Assembly (NCBI RefSeq): GCF_000770925.1
Contig: NZ_JDTK01000010.1
Span: 37,524 to 101,523, forward strand
Source: Bifidobacterium ruminantium DSM 6489
GTDB taxonomy: Bacteria > Actinomycetota > Actinomycetes > Actinomycetales > Bifidobacteriaceae
Length of the DNA: 64,000 bases
Reading direction: 5' to 3'
How positions within the stretch are numbered: position 1 is the first letter of the stretch; each line of letters begins with the position of its first letter. The position numbers and the translations under genes are program-made. Shown here in pieces: positions 1 through 8,551 of this stretch. The notes below the pieces were generated by a model, which saw nothing but the letters and a program-made list of their open reading frames with translations, was not told the DNA's origin and ran no database searches.

Positions 1-1677
1 GCTGTCCGCGTTGGTGAGCTTAGCGGCGGCGATGCACTCCTCGTCGGTGGCGTCGAGCTTGCCATAGCGGATGTTGTCCATCACGGTGCCGGTGAACAGG
101 TTCACGTCCTGCAGCACGATGCCGAGCGACTTGCGCAGGTCGGGCTTGCGGATGCCCTTGACGGAGATGCCGTCATACAGGATCATGCCTTCCTGGATGT
201 CGTAGAAGCGGTTGATCAGGTTGGTCACCGTGGTCTTGCCGGCACCGGTGGCGCCGACGAGCGCGACCTTCTGGCCGGGCTTGGCGAACCAGGTGATGTC
301 GTGCAGCACGGGCTTGTCCGGGTTGTAGCCGAAGGTCACGTCGGTGAAACGCACGTCGCCCTGCAGCAGGGTCAGGCGCCCGTCCGACGAAGTGATCGCG
401 TTCTCGCGCGCCTTCCTCGCCACTTCCGCGGCCTTCGGGCTCAGCGACTGCGCGGCCTTCAGGGAACGGGTGCCGTCGTCGCCTTCCTCACGCTTCCAGG
501 CCCAATGGCCGGTTTCGTGGTCCACTTCGGTCATGGTGCGGCCGTCTTCGCCGAGCTCGACGTTGACGAGTGTGACGGAGCCGCCGTCGTCCTCGGGCTT
601 CTCATCCATCAGCTGGAAGATGCGGGACGCGCCGGCGAGCGCCATCATCACCATGTTGAACTGCATGGAGACCTGGCCGAGCGGGTTGACGAAGGAGCGC
701 GACAGGGTGAGCAGGGAGATGAGGGCGCCGAGGGTGAGCTTGTCCGCGCCGGCGAGACCGAAGTTGCCCATGCCGGAGAGCGCCATGAATCCGCCGACGA
801 TGGCGAGCAGAATGTAGAGGATGTAGCCCATGTTGCCTACGACGGGCATGGTCACGTTGCCCCAGGTGTTCGCTTCGGCGGAAGCGTGGAACAGTTCCTC
901 GTTCTTCTCGTCGAAGGTCTTCTGGGTGGCGTCTTCATGGTTGAAGACCTTGATGACCTTCTGACCGTTGACGGATTCCTCGACGAAGGCGTTCACGTCG
1001 CCGATCCACATCTGCTGCTTGACAAAGTAGCGGCCGGAGCGGGAGACGATGGCGCGCACGACTACGAACAGGATCGCGGCGAACACGAGCACGAAGATCG
1101 TGACCGGCACCGACAGCCACAGCATGGAGACCAGTGCGGCCAGTGCGGAGATCGCGGACGAGAACATCTGCGGGAAGGACTGGCTGATGGCCTGGCGCAG
1201 GGTGTCGGTGTCGTTGGTGTAGCGGCTCATGATGTCGCCGTGCTCATTGGTGTCGAAGTAGCGGATCGGCAGCGTCTGCTGGTGTGCGAACATGTCGTCG
1301 CGGATCTTCTTCAGGGTGCCTTGCTCGACGGTGACGATGAGCCACTGCCATAGCCAGCTGCAGAAGGTGCCGGCGGCGTAGAGGCAGCCCATCAGCGTCA
1401 GCGCGCGCAGCAGAGGGCTCCAGTCGGGGTTCTTCACGCCGACCAACGGCAGGATGTAGCTGTCGATCAGCGACTGCAGGAACAGCGCGGAGCCGGCTTG
1501 TGCGGCCGCACCGATCAGGATGCACAGCACGATCGCCACGACGTGCCACTTGTATTGGAAGATGTAGCCGAAGATGCGCTTGGTGGTTCCGGGGGCGGCC
1601 TTCTGCATCGGCGGCTTTGCGCCCGGCTTGTTACCCGGCTTGGTCTGCATGGTTTTTTCAGCGTTGTTCTTAGTCAT
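1..1677 (-). CDS. ABC multidrug-type exporter, TMD-NBD fusion (C-terminus beyond window)
   Basis: Half-transporter of the ABC exporter type, probably one subunit of a heterodimeric drug or lipid efflux pump in the cytoplasmic membrane. The frame is open from an ATG at 1677 to the window edge (559 codons seen). Residues 1-30 are a basic, Gln/Pro-rich tail. About six membrane segments follow, then a charged spacer (around 395-440), then the nucleotide-binding domain with a canonical Walker A (GATGAGKT) and a Q-loop segment (VLQDVNLFTGT). The LSGGQ signature and Walker B lie outside the window. It starts 14 nt after the preceding ABC gene with GGAGGAAC as ribosome binding site, so it is the last visible gene of the marR-ABC-ABC operon. 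The substrate cannot be told from sequence. Confidence 0.93.
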   Translation of the reverse strand, partial: MTKNNAEKTMQTKPGNKPGAKPPMQKAAPGTTKRIFGYIFQYKWHVVAIVLCILIGAAAQAGSALFLQSLIDSYILPLVGVKNPDWSPLLRALTLMGCLYAAGTFCSWLWQWLIVTVEQGTLKKIRDDMFAHQQTLPIRYFDTNEHGDIMSRYTNDTDTLRQAISQSFPQMFSSAISALAALVSMLWLSVPVTIFVLVFAAILFVVVRAIVSRSGRYFVKQQMWIGDVNAFVEESVNGQKVIKVFNHEDATQKTFDEKNEELFHASAEANTWGNVTMPVVGNMGYILYILLAIVGGFMALSGMGNFGLAGADKLTLGALISLLTLSRSFVNPLGQVSMQFNMVMMALAGASRIFQLMDEKPEDDGGSVTLVNVELGEDGRTMTEVDHETGHWAWKREEGDDGTRSLKAAQSLSPKAAEVARKARENAITSSDGRLTLLQGDVRFTDVTFGYNPDKPVLHDITWFAKPGQKVALVGATGAGKTTVTNLINRFYDIQEGMILYDGISVKGIRKPDLRKSLGIVLQDVNLFTGTVMDNIRYGKLDATDEECIAAAKLTNADS

Positions 1678-1691
1678 TTCCGTTCCTCCTT

Positions 1692-3509
1692 TCACTTCAG
1701 TTCCTCAGGCTGGGCCTGGTTCTTGGTCTGCGATTCGTAGATGGAACGGTATTCGTCGCAGGTCCGCAGCAGTTCCTCATGGGTACCGGATGCGGTGATG
1801 CGGCCTTCCTCCATAACGAGGATCATGTCGGATTCCTGCACGGATGCGATGCGCTGGGCGATGATGATCTTGGTGGTGTCGGGAATCTCGTTGTGGAACG
1901 CCTCGCGGATCAGCTTGTCGGTTTTGGTGTCAACGGCCGAGGTGGAGTCGTCGAGAATCAGGATCTTCGGCTTCTTCAGGAGCGCGCGAGCGATGCACAG
2001 GCGCTGGCGCTGACCGCCGGAGACGTTGGTGCCGCCCTGTTCGATGTACGTGTCGTACCTGTCGGGGAACTCCTGGATGAAGCCGTCGGCCTGCGCGAGC
2101 TGGCAGGCGTGGCGGATCTCCTCGTCGGTGGCGTTCGGGTTGCCCCAGCGCAGGTTCTCGGCGATGGTTCCGGAGAACAGCACGTTCTTCTGCAGCACCA
2201 TGGCGACCTGGTCGCGCAGGACCTCCATGTCGTAGTCGCGCACGTCGACGCCGCCGACCTTGAGCGAGCCGGAGGTCACGTCGTACAGGCGCGGCACGAG
2301 CTGCACCAGGCTGGACTTCGCCGAACCGGTGCCGCCGACGATGCCGACGGTCATGCCGGAACGGATCTTCAGGTTGATATTGTCGAGCACCGGCTTTTCG
2401 GAGTTATCAGAGTAGCGGAAGTCGACGTTGTCGAATTCGATGGACCCGTCGGCCACTTCCTTGATGGGGTTGGCCGGGTTGGTCACCGTGCTTTCCTCGT
2501 TGAGCACCTGGCAGATACGTTCCGCGGACGCCTGGGAAATGATGCACATGACGAAGACCATGGACAGCATCATCATGGCCATGAGGATCTGCATGGCGTA
2601 GGTGACCAGTGCGGTCAGGTCGCCGGTGGTCAGGCCAAGGGCGGCATTATTGCCCGAGGCCACGATCTGCTTGGCGCCCATCCATGCGATGAGAATCATC
2701 GAGACGTATACGCAGACCATCATGAGCGGGTTGTTGAAGCTCATCACACGGTCGGCCTTGCTGAAGTCCTTGTAGATGCGCTGGGAGATGCGGCCGAATT
2801 TGGCGATTTCATGCGATTCGCGGGTGTAGGACTTGACCACGCGGATGCCCTGCAGGTTCTCGTCGACCACGTTGTTGAGCTTGTCGTAGGTGTGGAACAC
2901 GCGCTCGAACACCGGGTGCACGTACACCGCCAGACCGCACAGACCGAAGGCGAGAACAGGGATGCACGCCAGGAACACCAAGGAAATGGACGGGCTGATG
3001 CGGAACGAGAAGATCCACGCCACGATCATCATGATCGGGGCTCGCACACCCAGACGAATGATCATGGAATAGGCGTTCTGCAGGTTGGTCACATCGGTGG
3101 TGAGCCTGGTGATGATCGAGCCGGTGGAGAAGCGGTCGATGTTGGTGAAGCTGAAGCCCTGCACCTTCTCGAACTCGTCGTGGCGCAGGTTCTTGGCGAA
3201 ACCGGCGCCGGCAATTGCGGCGAACTTGCCGGCGAGGAATCCTGCCGTAAGCGAGCACACCGAGCACAGCAGCAGGATCAGGCCGAACTTGATGATGGCC
3301 GGCATGCTGCCGCCACTGATGCCCTCGTCGATAAGCGATGCCATCACCGTGGGGATGAGGATTTCGAGAATGCCTTCGATGGCCACGGCCACCGGTGTGA
3401 GAATGCTGACTTTCTTATATTCGCGCAGCGATTTGCCAAGCGTTCGTATGAGATGTTGTTTCGGTTGCGACGTCTGCGATTGCGTCGCGTTCGTGTTTGT
3501 TTCGCTCAC
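1692..3509 (-). CDS. ABC multidrug-type exporter subunit with degenerate ATP site
   Basis: 605-residue ABC exporter half-transporter: about six membrane helices (residues 35-310), then an ATPase domain (360-590) with signature motif VSGGQRQR. The Walker A reads GGTGSAKSS, where the last glycine of GxxGxGKS is Ala. The Walker B is followed by Asp instead of the catalytic Glu (ILDDSTS). Such a weakened site is typical of one partner in heterodimeric exporters such as LmrCD, so it should pair with the product of the next gene. The start is a GTG at 3509 placed directly after the TAA of the marR-like gene, with AGGAAG inside the end of that gene, so translation is probably coupled. Efflux of toxic compounds such as bile salts or drugs is the likely role (inference). 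Confidence 0.93.
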   Translation of the reverse strand: MSETNTNATQSQTSQPKQHLIRTLGKSLREYKKVSILTPVAVAIEGILEILIPTVMASLIDEGISGGSMPAIIKFGLILLLCSVCSLTAGFLAGKFAAIAGAGFAKNLRHDEFEKVQGFSFTNIDRFSTGSIITRLTTDVTNLQNAYSMIIRLGVRAPIMMIVAWIFSFRISPSISLVFLACIPVLAFGLCGLAVYVHPVFERVFHTYDKLNNVVDENLQGIRVVKSYTRESHEIAKFGRISQRIYKDFSKADRVMSFNNPLMMVCVYVSMILIAWMGAKQIVASGNNAALGLTTGDLTALVTYAMQILMAMMMLSMVFVMCIISQASAERICQVLNEESTVTNPANPIKEVADGSIEFDNVDFRYSDNSEKPVLDNINLKIRSGMTVGIVGGTGSAKSSLVQLVPRLYDVTSGSLKVGGVDVRDYDMEVLRDQVAMVLQKNVLFSGTIAENLRWGNPNATDEEIRHACQLAQADGFIQEFPDRYDTYIEQGGTNVSGGQRQRLCIARALLKKPKILILDDSTSAVDTKTDKLIREAFHNEIPDTTKIIIAQRIASVQESDMILVMEEGRITASGTHEELLRTCDEYRSIYESQTKNQAQPEELK

Positions 3510-4124
3510 TTACTCTTCCTTTCTCGTTTCGTCTTCCTGCGATTCGTTTCGCGATGCGGTCTGAGGTTCATTCGTTTTCTCACGTAACGCCAGACTGGAA
3601 TAGCGGCTTTCGTCGCCAAGCATTCCGGTTCGGACAAGATTCGTCTGCATTACGTCGAGCACGCGCATGAATCCACGGATATCGTTCTCGCTCAACCCTT
3701 GCAGAAGCAACCTCTCCATGTCGACCGCATTGCTGTGCAGCGCGTCGTTGATACTCCGTGCCTTGTCGGTGAGGATGATCTTCTTCAACCTCGCGTCTTT
3801 CGGCACCGGTTTGCGCACGATCAGCCCCTTGCGTTCCATCAGTCCCAGAACCCTGCACGATGTCGACCGCGTGATGCCGAAACGTCGTTCCACATCCTGC
3901 GGAAAAACGTCATGGTCCGAGTTGCGCACAAGATAGCAGATGATGTCAATATTGGCGCCACTCAGCTCTTCTGCCTCATATGGTCTGGTGACCGCGAGAT
4001 ACCGGTTGATGATGTTGTGCAGCGATCGGATGGCAACGCTTGGCGGTTTGCCTGTGCCTTGCTCCCAAGCTTGGACGAATGCGGGATCGATCGGATCCGT
4101 CCCAATATTCGATTCTTCTGTCAC
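3510..4124 (-). CDS. MarR-family transcriptional regulator
   Basis: 204-residue winged-helix protein of the MarR family. The helix-turn-helix and wing lie around residues 75-125 (FPQDVERRFGITRSTSCRVL, then MERKGLIVRKPVPKDARLKKI, the usual wing with D-R), and C-terminal helices follow for dimerisation. It is first in the operon with the two ABC exporter genes, which is the standard layout for a ligand-responsive repressor of its own efflux pump. The start is GTG at 4124. No clear Shine-Dalgarno precedes it, so a leaderless or weakly translated mRNA is possible. Two tandem palindrome-like sites lie 19-47 bp upstream (4143-4171) and are the likely autoregulatory operator. Confidence 0.92.
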   Translation of the reverse strand: MTEESNIGTDPIDPAFVQAWEQGTGKPPSVAIRSLHNIINRYLAVTRPYEAEELSGANIDIICYLVRNSDHDVFPQDVERRFGITRSTSCRVLGLMERKGLIVRKPVPKDARLKKIILTDKARSINDALHSNAVDMERLLLQGLSENDIRGFMRVLDVMQTNLVRTGMLGDESRYSSLALREKTNEPQTASRNESQEDETRKEE

Positions 4125-4142
4125 GGTACGTCAGCATAAACC

Positions 4143-4171
4143 GTTGCATATACAACAGTTGCATATACAAC
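4143..4171. promoter_or_regulatory. Tandem MarR operator candidates
   Basis: The 14-mer GTTGCATATACAAC occurs twice in direct repeat (4143-4156 and 4158-4171, period 15). Each copy is a near palindrome (GTTG...CAAC arms). They sit directly upstream of the MarR-family start, the expected position for autorepression of the regulator and the ABC exporter genes. Binding is inferred from position and symmetry only. Confidence 0.6.
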
Positions 4172-4248
4172 ATTCCAGCGTGTCACGCCCGCTGCTCCGT
4201 CACCCGCTACTCCACCACCCGCTCACACGGCGCCCCCTGCGGGCAGCA

Positions 4249-4305
4249 GAAAAGCCAAGGGGCCCGATCCGCACCGGTTCAATCGCGGACCAGGCCCCTT
4301 GGCCG
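4249..4305 (-). terminator. Rho-independent terminator of the rhamnoside operon
   Basis: Stem GGCCAAGGGGCC / GGCCCCTTGGC (arms near 4293-4304 and 4254-4264) followed on the minus strand by CTTTTC. It lies just after the stop of the last permease gene. Confidence 0.7.
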
Positions 4306-4372
4306 TATATCTCTGTCAGATTATCCCAGGCAGATAATCCCTCAATGCGCAACCATCATCGCTTCCACCTTG

Positions 4373-5668
4373 TCAGGCAACCTTTCTGATCAGCATGATG
4401 ACAGCCGCACCCACCAACACGGATGCAATGGCTATCGGGAAGATCAGCGCATAACTGCCCGTGGCGGCCACAACCGCACCGGTAGCGACCGGGGCAAGTA
4501 CCTGACCGACGGTATTGGCAAGATTCAAAATGCCCAGATCCTTGCCCGCCTCGTCGGCGTTCGGCAAAACATCCACGTTCAACGCCTGGTCAACGGCGAT
4601 ATAGATGCCATACCCGACGCCGCCGATGCCCGCAAACAGCATCATGCCGGTCGCAGTGGGCATAACATACGGGATCGCCAACCCCACGGCGATAATCACC
4701 GATCCCACCGCCACGATGATCTTGCGCCTATGCAGCTTGTCGGAAATCGGACCGGACACGATCGAGCAGACGATGAGCACGATCATCGAGATCACCGACA
4801 TGGTGGCCAGGGTCGAGGCCGCCGCTTCCTTGCCCAGGCCGCAGAACTTCTTGAGAATGTACAGCTGGTAGCCGGACACCATGGACCAACCGAAAATCAG
4901 CAGCAGACGGCCGGCCAAAGCAAGGTAGAAATCACGGCAGTTCCTGGTGGGCGGAATGAACGATTTGGCGATGGCCGCCGGGCTGAGCCTGACGTTCTGC
5001 CTGGTATCGTCGAGCGCACTACCAACCTTGGACGAACGCTCCGCCGGCCAGACGATTACGGTCAGAATGCCGGTGATGCCGAACAGCACAGCGCCGATGA
5101 CGAATCCCACGCCCATGGCATCGATGAACTTCGACCCAAGGAAGGTGCCGGCGGACTGACCGACGATCATCGCGCCACCGTAGAACGACGAGAACGTGCC
5201 GCGCACATTCTCGGGAATGCGGTCGGACAGCACCGCCACGGCCGGGGCGATCATCATATTGACGCCAATCTGCACGATCGACCAGCCGGCGACGATGCCC
5301 ACCAACGTGGCGCTGGAGAAGGCCAGCACATAACCGGCCGCCGTGATCAGGCCACCGGCCACAATCCACGGCGTGCGCTTGCCGAAACGCGAACGGGTGA
5401 TGTCGGACAGCGCGCCGAACACGATGTTGGCGATAAGCGCGAACACACAGCCCACCGAGTTCATGGCACCAAGAATCACCTCCGGCGTGCCTATATTGAG
5501 CTCGTCAAAACGTTGCGGTAGCAGAACTCCCGACCCTGAAGTGCCGGCCGTCATCCATAGCAGCGAGAACAACGCGAAGCCAAATCCGAAACGGATCTTC
5601 TCGCCGGTCGAGAGTCTCCTGCCCGTATCGGGTGCGAGATCCGATGGGGTACCTGCTGATTGCGTCAT
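4373..5668 (-). CDS. MFS transporter, probable glycoside or sugar permease
   Basis: 431-residue, 12-helix major facilitator of the glycoside-pentoside-hexuronide/SLC45-like type, with a conserved inter-helix segment (GALSDITRSRFGKRTPWI) after helix 2 and a matching SGPISDKLHRRK loop in the second half. The start at 5668 is preferred over an upstream ATG at 5809 because AAAGGAA lies just upstream and the extra 47 residues look non-coding. It is the last gene of the block GH78-MFS on the minus strand, 55 nt after the rhamnosidase, so it probably imports rhamnosides or the released sugar. The substrate is inferred from the neighbour only. Confidence 0.88.
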   Translation of the reverse strand: MTQSAGTPSDLAPDTGRRLSTGEKIRFGFGFALFSLLWMTAGTSGSGVLLPQRFDELNIGTPEVILGAMNSVGCVFALIANIVFGALSDITRSRFGKRTPWIVAGGLITAAGYVLAFSSATLVGIVAGWSIVQIGVNMMIAPAVAVLSDRIPENVRGTFSSFYGGAMIVGQSAGTFLGSKFIDAMGVGFVIGAVLFGITGILTVIVWPAERSSKVGSALDDTRQNVRLSPAAIAKSFIPPTRNCRDFYLALAGRLLLIFGWSMVSGYQLYILKKFCGLGKEAAASTLATMSVISMIVLIVCSIVSGPISDKLHRRKIIVAVGSVIIAVGLAIPYVMPTATGMMLFAGIGGVGYGIYIAVDQALNVDVLPNADEAGKDLGILNLANTVGQVLAPVATGAVVAATGSYALIFPIAIASVLVGAAVIMLIRKVA

Positions 5669-5723
5669 TGCAATTCCTTTCGATATGGTTCCTTGCCTAT
5701 TGTTCGATGCACCAAGCGCCCCA

Positions 5724-8411
5724 TCACAGCGCCATGGTGAGATGATGCGTTCCCGCGCCCAGTTCGACAGGTTCGTGATCGGGCAGATCGACCACGGCCG
5801 AAGCGCCAACCGGAACGGTCACCTCAAGATCAAGCTTGCCCGCAGCGGTCATCCAGCTCACAGCTGCCTTCCCATACGGGGTGATATGCGAGGTGCCGGC
5901 ATGGTCGAGTGCGGCATACACGCGCGGCGAGACGCGGAAACGCTTCCAGCCCGGTTCGATGGCCTCCAAACCACCGACGTGCGAATGCAGCCATTCCGCC
6001 ACGGACCCAAGAGCATAGTGGTTGAACGAGGTCATGCCGCCCGGATTGAGCGAACCGTCCTCGCGCATGGAATCCCAACGTTCCCACGTGGTCGTGGCAC
6101 CCATCTTGACCTGATAAAGCCAACTGGGACACTGCGTGGAAAGCAGCAAATCATAGGCCTCCTGGTCATGACCAGTGGCGGAAAGCGCCGGCAGCACGAA
6201 CGGCGTACCCGCAAAACCGGTGCTGACCTTGCCACCGGATTCGCGCACCAGCTCGGCCAGGCGATTGCCTGCCTTGATACGACGTACCGGCTCGCCGTCC
6301 AGCAAGCCAAATGCGATGGACAATGCATACGCGCACTGGGTATCGGAGGTCATGGTGCCGTCGAGGTTGGTGAATCGCGCGATATAGCCAGCCGTCACAT
6401 GATCACGGAGCGCAGCGAACCGTTCGGCATCGTCCGCATGCCCCAGAATCTGCGCGATACGGGCGGCCTGCGCGCACGAACGCGCGAAGAATGCGGTGGC
6501 GACAAGCTCCTTTTCGGTCATCGCCTGCGTCGGATCATCCGGCGGAGCCGTGGGATCAAGCCAATCGCCAAGCTGACCCAGAATGTAATCCGGCCTGCGA
6601 TCCCACACACCGTCTTCGGAAAGGTAGCCCGACACCTCGTCGATCCATCCGCACACCAAATCGTACGAGTCGGCAAGCACCTGGGGGTCGCCGGAATCCA
6701 TATACAACACCCATGGCACGTTCACCGCGGAATCACCCCATGTGGAAATGGCCTTCGGATGCGCCCAACCGCCAAGCGGAACAAACGGCACATAGAACGG
6801 CACCGTCCCCCACTTGATCTGCTCATTGCGCACATCGCGCAGCCACGAGCCAAGGAATCCCTGCGTGTCATACAGATATGCCGCGGTCGGCGCAAACAGG
6901 CAGATGTCACCGGTCCAGCCCAATCGTTCATCACGCTGCGGGCAATCGGTGGGAATGGAGACGAAGTTGGAGCGCATCGACCACACCACGTTGCTATGCA
7001 GCTTATTCAGCAGCTCATTCGAGCAGAAGAACTCCCCCGCACGCTCCATAACCGAATGGTAGACGCGGCATTCCATATCGTCTGCAGTGAGTTCGTCAGG
7101 AAGCCCCTCGATGGTCGCATAACGGAATCCATGCATGGCGAAACGCGGCTCCCACCATGCATCAACGCCATTCGACACATACACGTCGCACTGCTGGCCT
7201 CGCCGCAACGTGCGCGTGGCCAGCGAGCCGTCCGGCTCAAGTACTTCCGCATGATGCAACGTCACACGCTCGCCGGACCGCAGGCCTCGCATATGCAGAC
7301 GGATGCGCTGCGAACAGTTCTGCCCGAAATCCACCAGCCAGACGGTTTTACCGTCGTCATTCACACCGTATTTCGTAATCGACTTGGGTGCATGCAGCTC
7401 ATGGCCGCGTACAGGCGACGTCACAGGGTTCTCGATGCGGGCGGGATCATATGGCACTTCCGCGACCGGCTTCCAATCGGAATCGTCGAAGCCCGGCATC
7501 GACCAGCCTTCCATCTCCTCGCGGGCGTCGTAACGTTCACCCTCGCACATGTCCGAGCAGATAATCGGACCTGGGGCCACCTTCCATTTGCGATCCCACG
7601 CATTGGAGTAGACACGAGTCTCGTGGCCGTCTGCGTATTCGACCTCCAATTGGGCGAATACTCCGATCCGGCCCCCATAGAAGTTCGCATAGCCGCCGTC
7701 GAAGCCGAGACGACCGCGGTACCAGCCATCGCCGAGCCAGAATCCGAGCGCATTCGCACCGGCCTCCAAAGTTTCGGTGACGTCATAGGTCCAGCATTCG
7801 ACGCGATTGTTGTAGTCGGTCCAACCGGGAATCAGCGCGTCATTGCCGACCTTCCTGCCGTTGACCTCGGCTTCGACCAGGCCCAAGGCACTGAGATACA
7901 GTCGCGCGCGCACCGGCTTGCCATCCAGTTCGACTTCGGTACGCACCAACGGGAGACGACGATGATCGGTTTCGCACTCCGGCCAGGACGGCCCCACAAA
8001 ATCGGCGATGTGATCGAATTCCTCAAACAATCCGGCTTCGAAGTGCAGCACCTCGCTCACCGCGCTCAACGGGTGATGCGCGGCGGACACGATCTGCACG
8101 GTGGCGAACACCTCCTCACGCGACACCAACGGCTCGAACTGCCAAGGCACCAGCACATTGGAGTCGGCGGGCAGGTAGGTTTCCTGTGTGCGCGAGCGGC
8201 CACCAGGCACGCGGCGGGTAATGTTCACATGAATCTGGGAGCCGTCCGGAACAGGGCGGGAATAGGTCCAGTTCATGCGCGGCGTTGCGGTGGGGATGCC
8301 CAGTGCATCACCGGGGAAATGTTCGATGGTGAAACGAGTGATGCCCAGATCGCCTGTGGACATGGGCTTGATGACCTGAACCTGGGTATCCGTTGAAGCT
8401 ACGGCAGACAT
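5724..8411 (-). CDS. Alpha-L-rhamnosidase, GH78
   Basis: Large cytoplasmic glycosidase (895 residues, no signal peptide) that removes terminal alpha-L-rhamnose from plant glycosides. N-terminal beta domains (about 1-330) carry the usual RYDAREE segment. The (alpha/alpha)6 catalytic barrel follows, with the GH78 hallmark DCPQRDERLGWTGD, whose Glu is the general acid, and further on TTWERWD, whose Glu is the expected base. A C-terminal beta domain ends in a DHEPVELGAGTH segment. The start at 8411 has GAAGGAG six bases upstream; an ATG six codons earlier lacks this spacing. It lies between two permease genes under the divergent LacI regulator, which fits intracellular use of rhamnosides. Confidence 0.93.
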   Translation of the reverse strand: MSAVASTDTQVQVIKPMSTGDLGITRFTIEHFPGDALGIPTATPRMNWTYSRPVPDGSQIHVNITRRVPGGRSRTQETYLPADSNVLVPWQFEPLVSREEVFATVQIVSAAHHPLSAVSEVLHFEAGLFEEFDHIADFVGPSWPECETDHRRLPLVRTEVELDGKPVRARLYLSALGLVEAEVNGRKVGNDALIPGWTDYNNRVECWTYDVTETLEAGANALGFWLGDGWYRGRLGFDGGYANFYGGRIGVFAQLEVEYADGHETRVYSNAWDRKWKVAPGPIICSDMCEGERYDAREEMEGWSMPGFDDSDWKPVAEVPYDPARIENPVTSPVRGHELHAPKSITKYGVNDDGKTVWLVDFGQNCSQRIRLHMRGLRSGERVTLHHAEVLEPDGSLATRTLRRGQQCDVYVSNGVDAWWEPRFAMHGFRYATIEGLPDELTADDMECRVYHSVMERAGEFFCSNELLNKLHSNVVWSMRSNFVSIPTDCPQRDERLGWTGDICLFAPTAAYLYDTQGFLGSWLRDVRNEQIKWGTVPFYVPFVPLGGWAHPKAISTWGDSAVNVPWVLYMDSGDPQVLADSYDLVCGWIDEVSGYLSEDGVWDRRPDYILGQLGDWLDPTAPPDDPTQAMTEKELVATAFFARSCAQAARIAQILGHADDAERFAALRDHVTAGYIARFTNLDGTMTSDTQCAYALSIAFGLLDGEPVRRIKAGNRLAELVRESGGKVSTGFAGTPFVLPALSATGHDQEAYDLLLSTQCPSWLYQVKMGATTTWERWDSMREDGSLNPGGMTSFNHYALGSVAEWLHSHVGGLEAIEPGWKRFRVSPRVYAALDHAGTSHITPYGKAAVSWMTAAGKLDLEVTVPVGASAVVDLPDHEPVELGAGTHHLTMAL

Positions 8412-8498
8412 TGGAGACTCCTTCGTCACTTGGAAACTGCTGAATTGATGCTGTTGGGTGTTGATACGAGCACAACCTTCGGAAGGCCGTATATGAAT

Positions 8499-8530
8499 CG
8501 GGGCCCGGGAAAAAGGGAAACCGGACCCCG
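8499..8530 (-). other. Intercistronic hairpin between permease and rhamnosidase
   Basis: Arms CGGGGCCCGG (8499-8508) and CCGGACCCCG (8521-8530) can form a stem with one mismatch and a purine-rich loop. There is no T-run after it, so partial attenuation or mRNA protection is more likely than full termination. Confidence 0.4.
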
Positions 8531-8551
8531 TTCACAGACTTTGCACGGCCG

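Noticed and set aside
1779..3587. Long plus-strand frame opposite the ABC exporter gene
   Set aside because: His/Asp/Glu-rich shadow of a conserved ABC transporter; no ribosome site or motif.
5343..8396. Very long plus-strand open frame (about 1000 codons) over the rhamnosidase gene
   Set aside because: It is antisense to a clear GH78 enzyme, is rich in Arg/His as expected of shadow frames in GC-rich DNA, and shows no domain.
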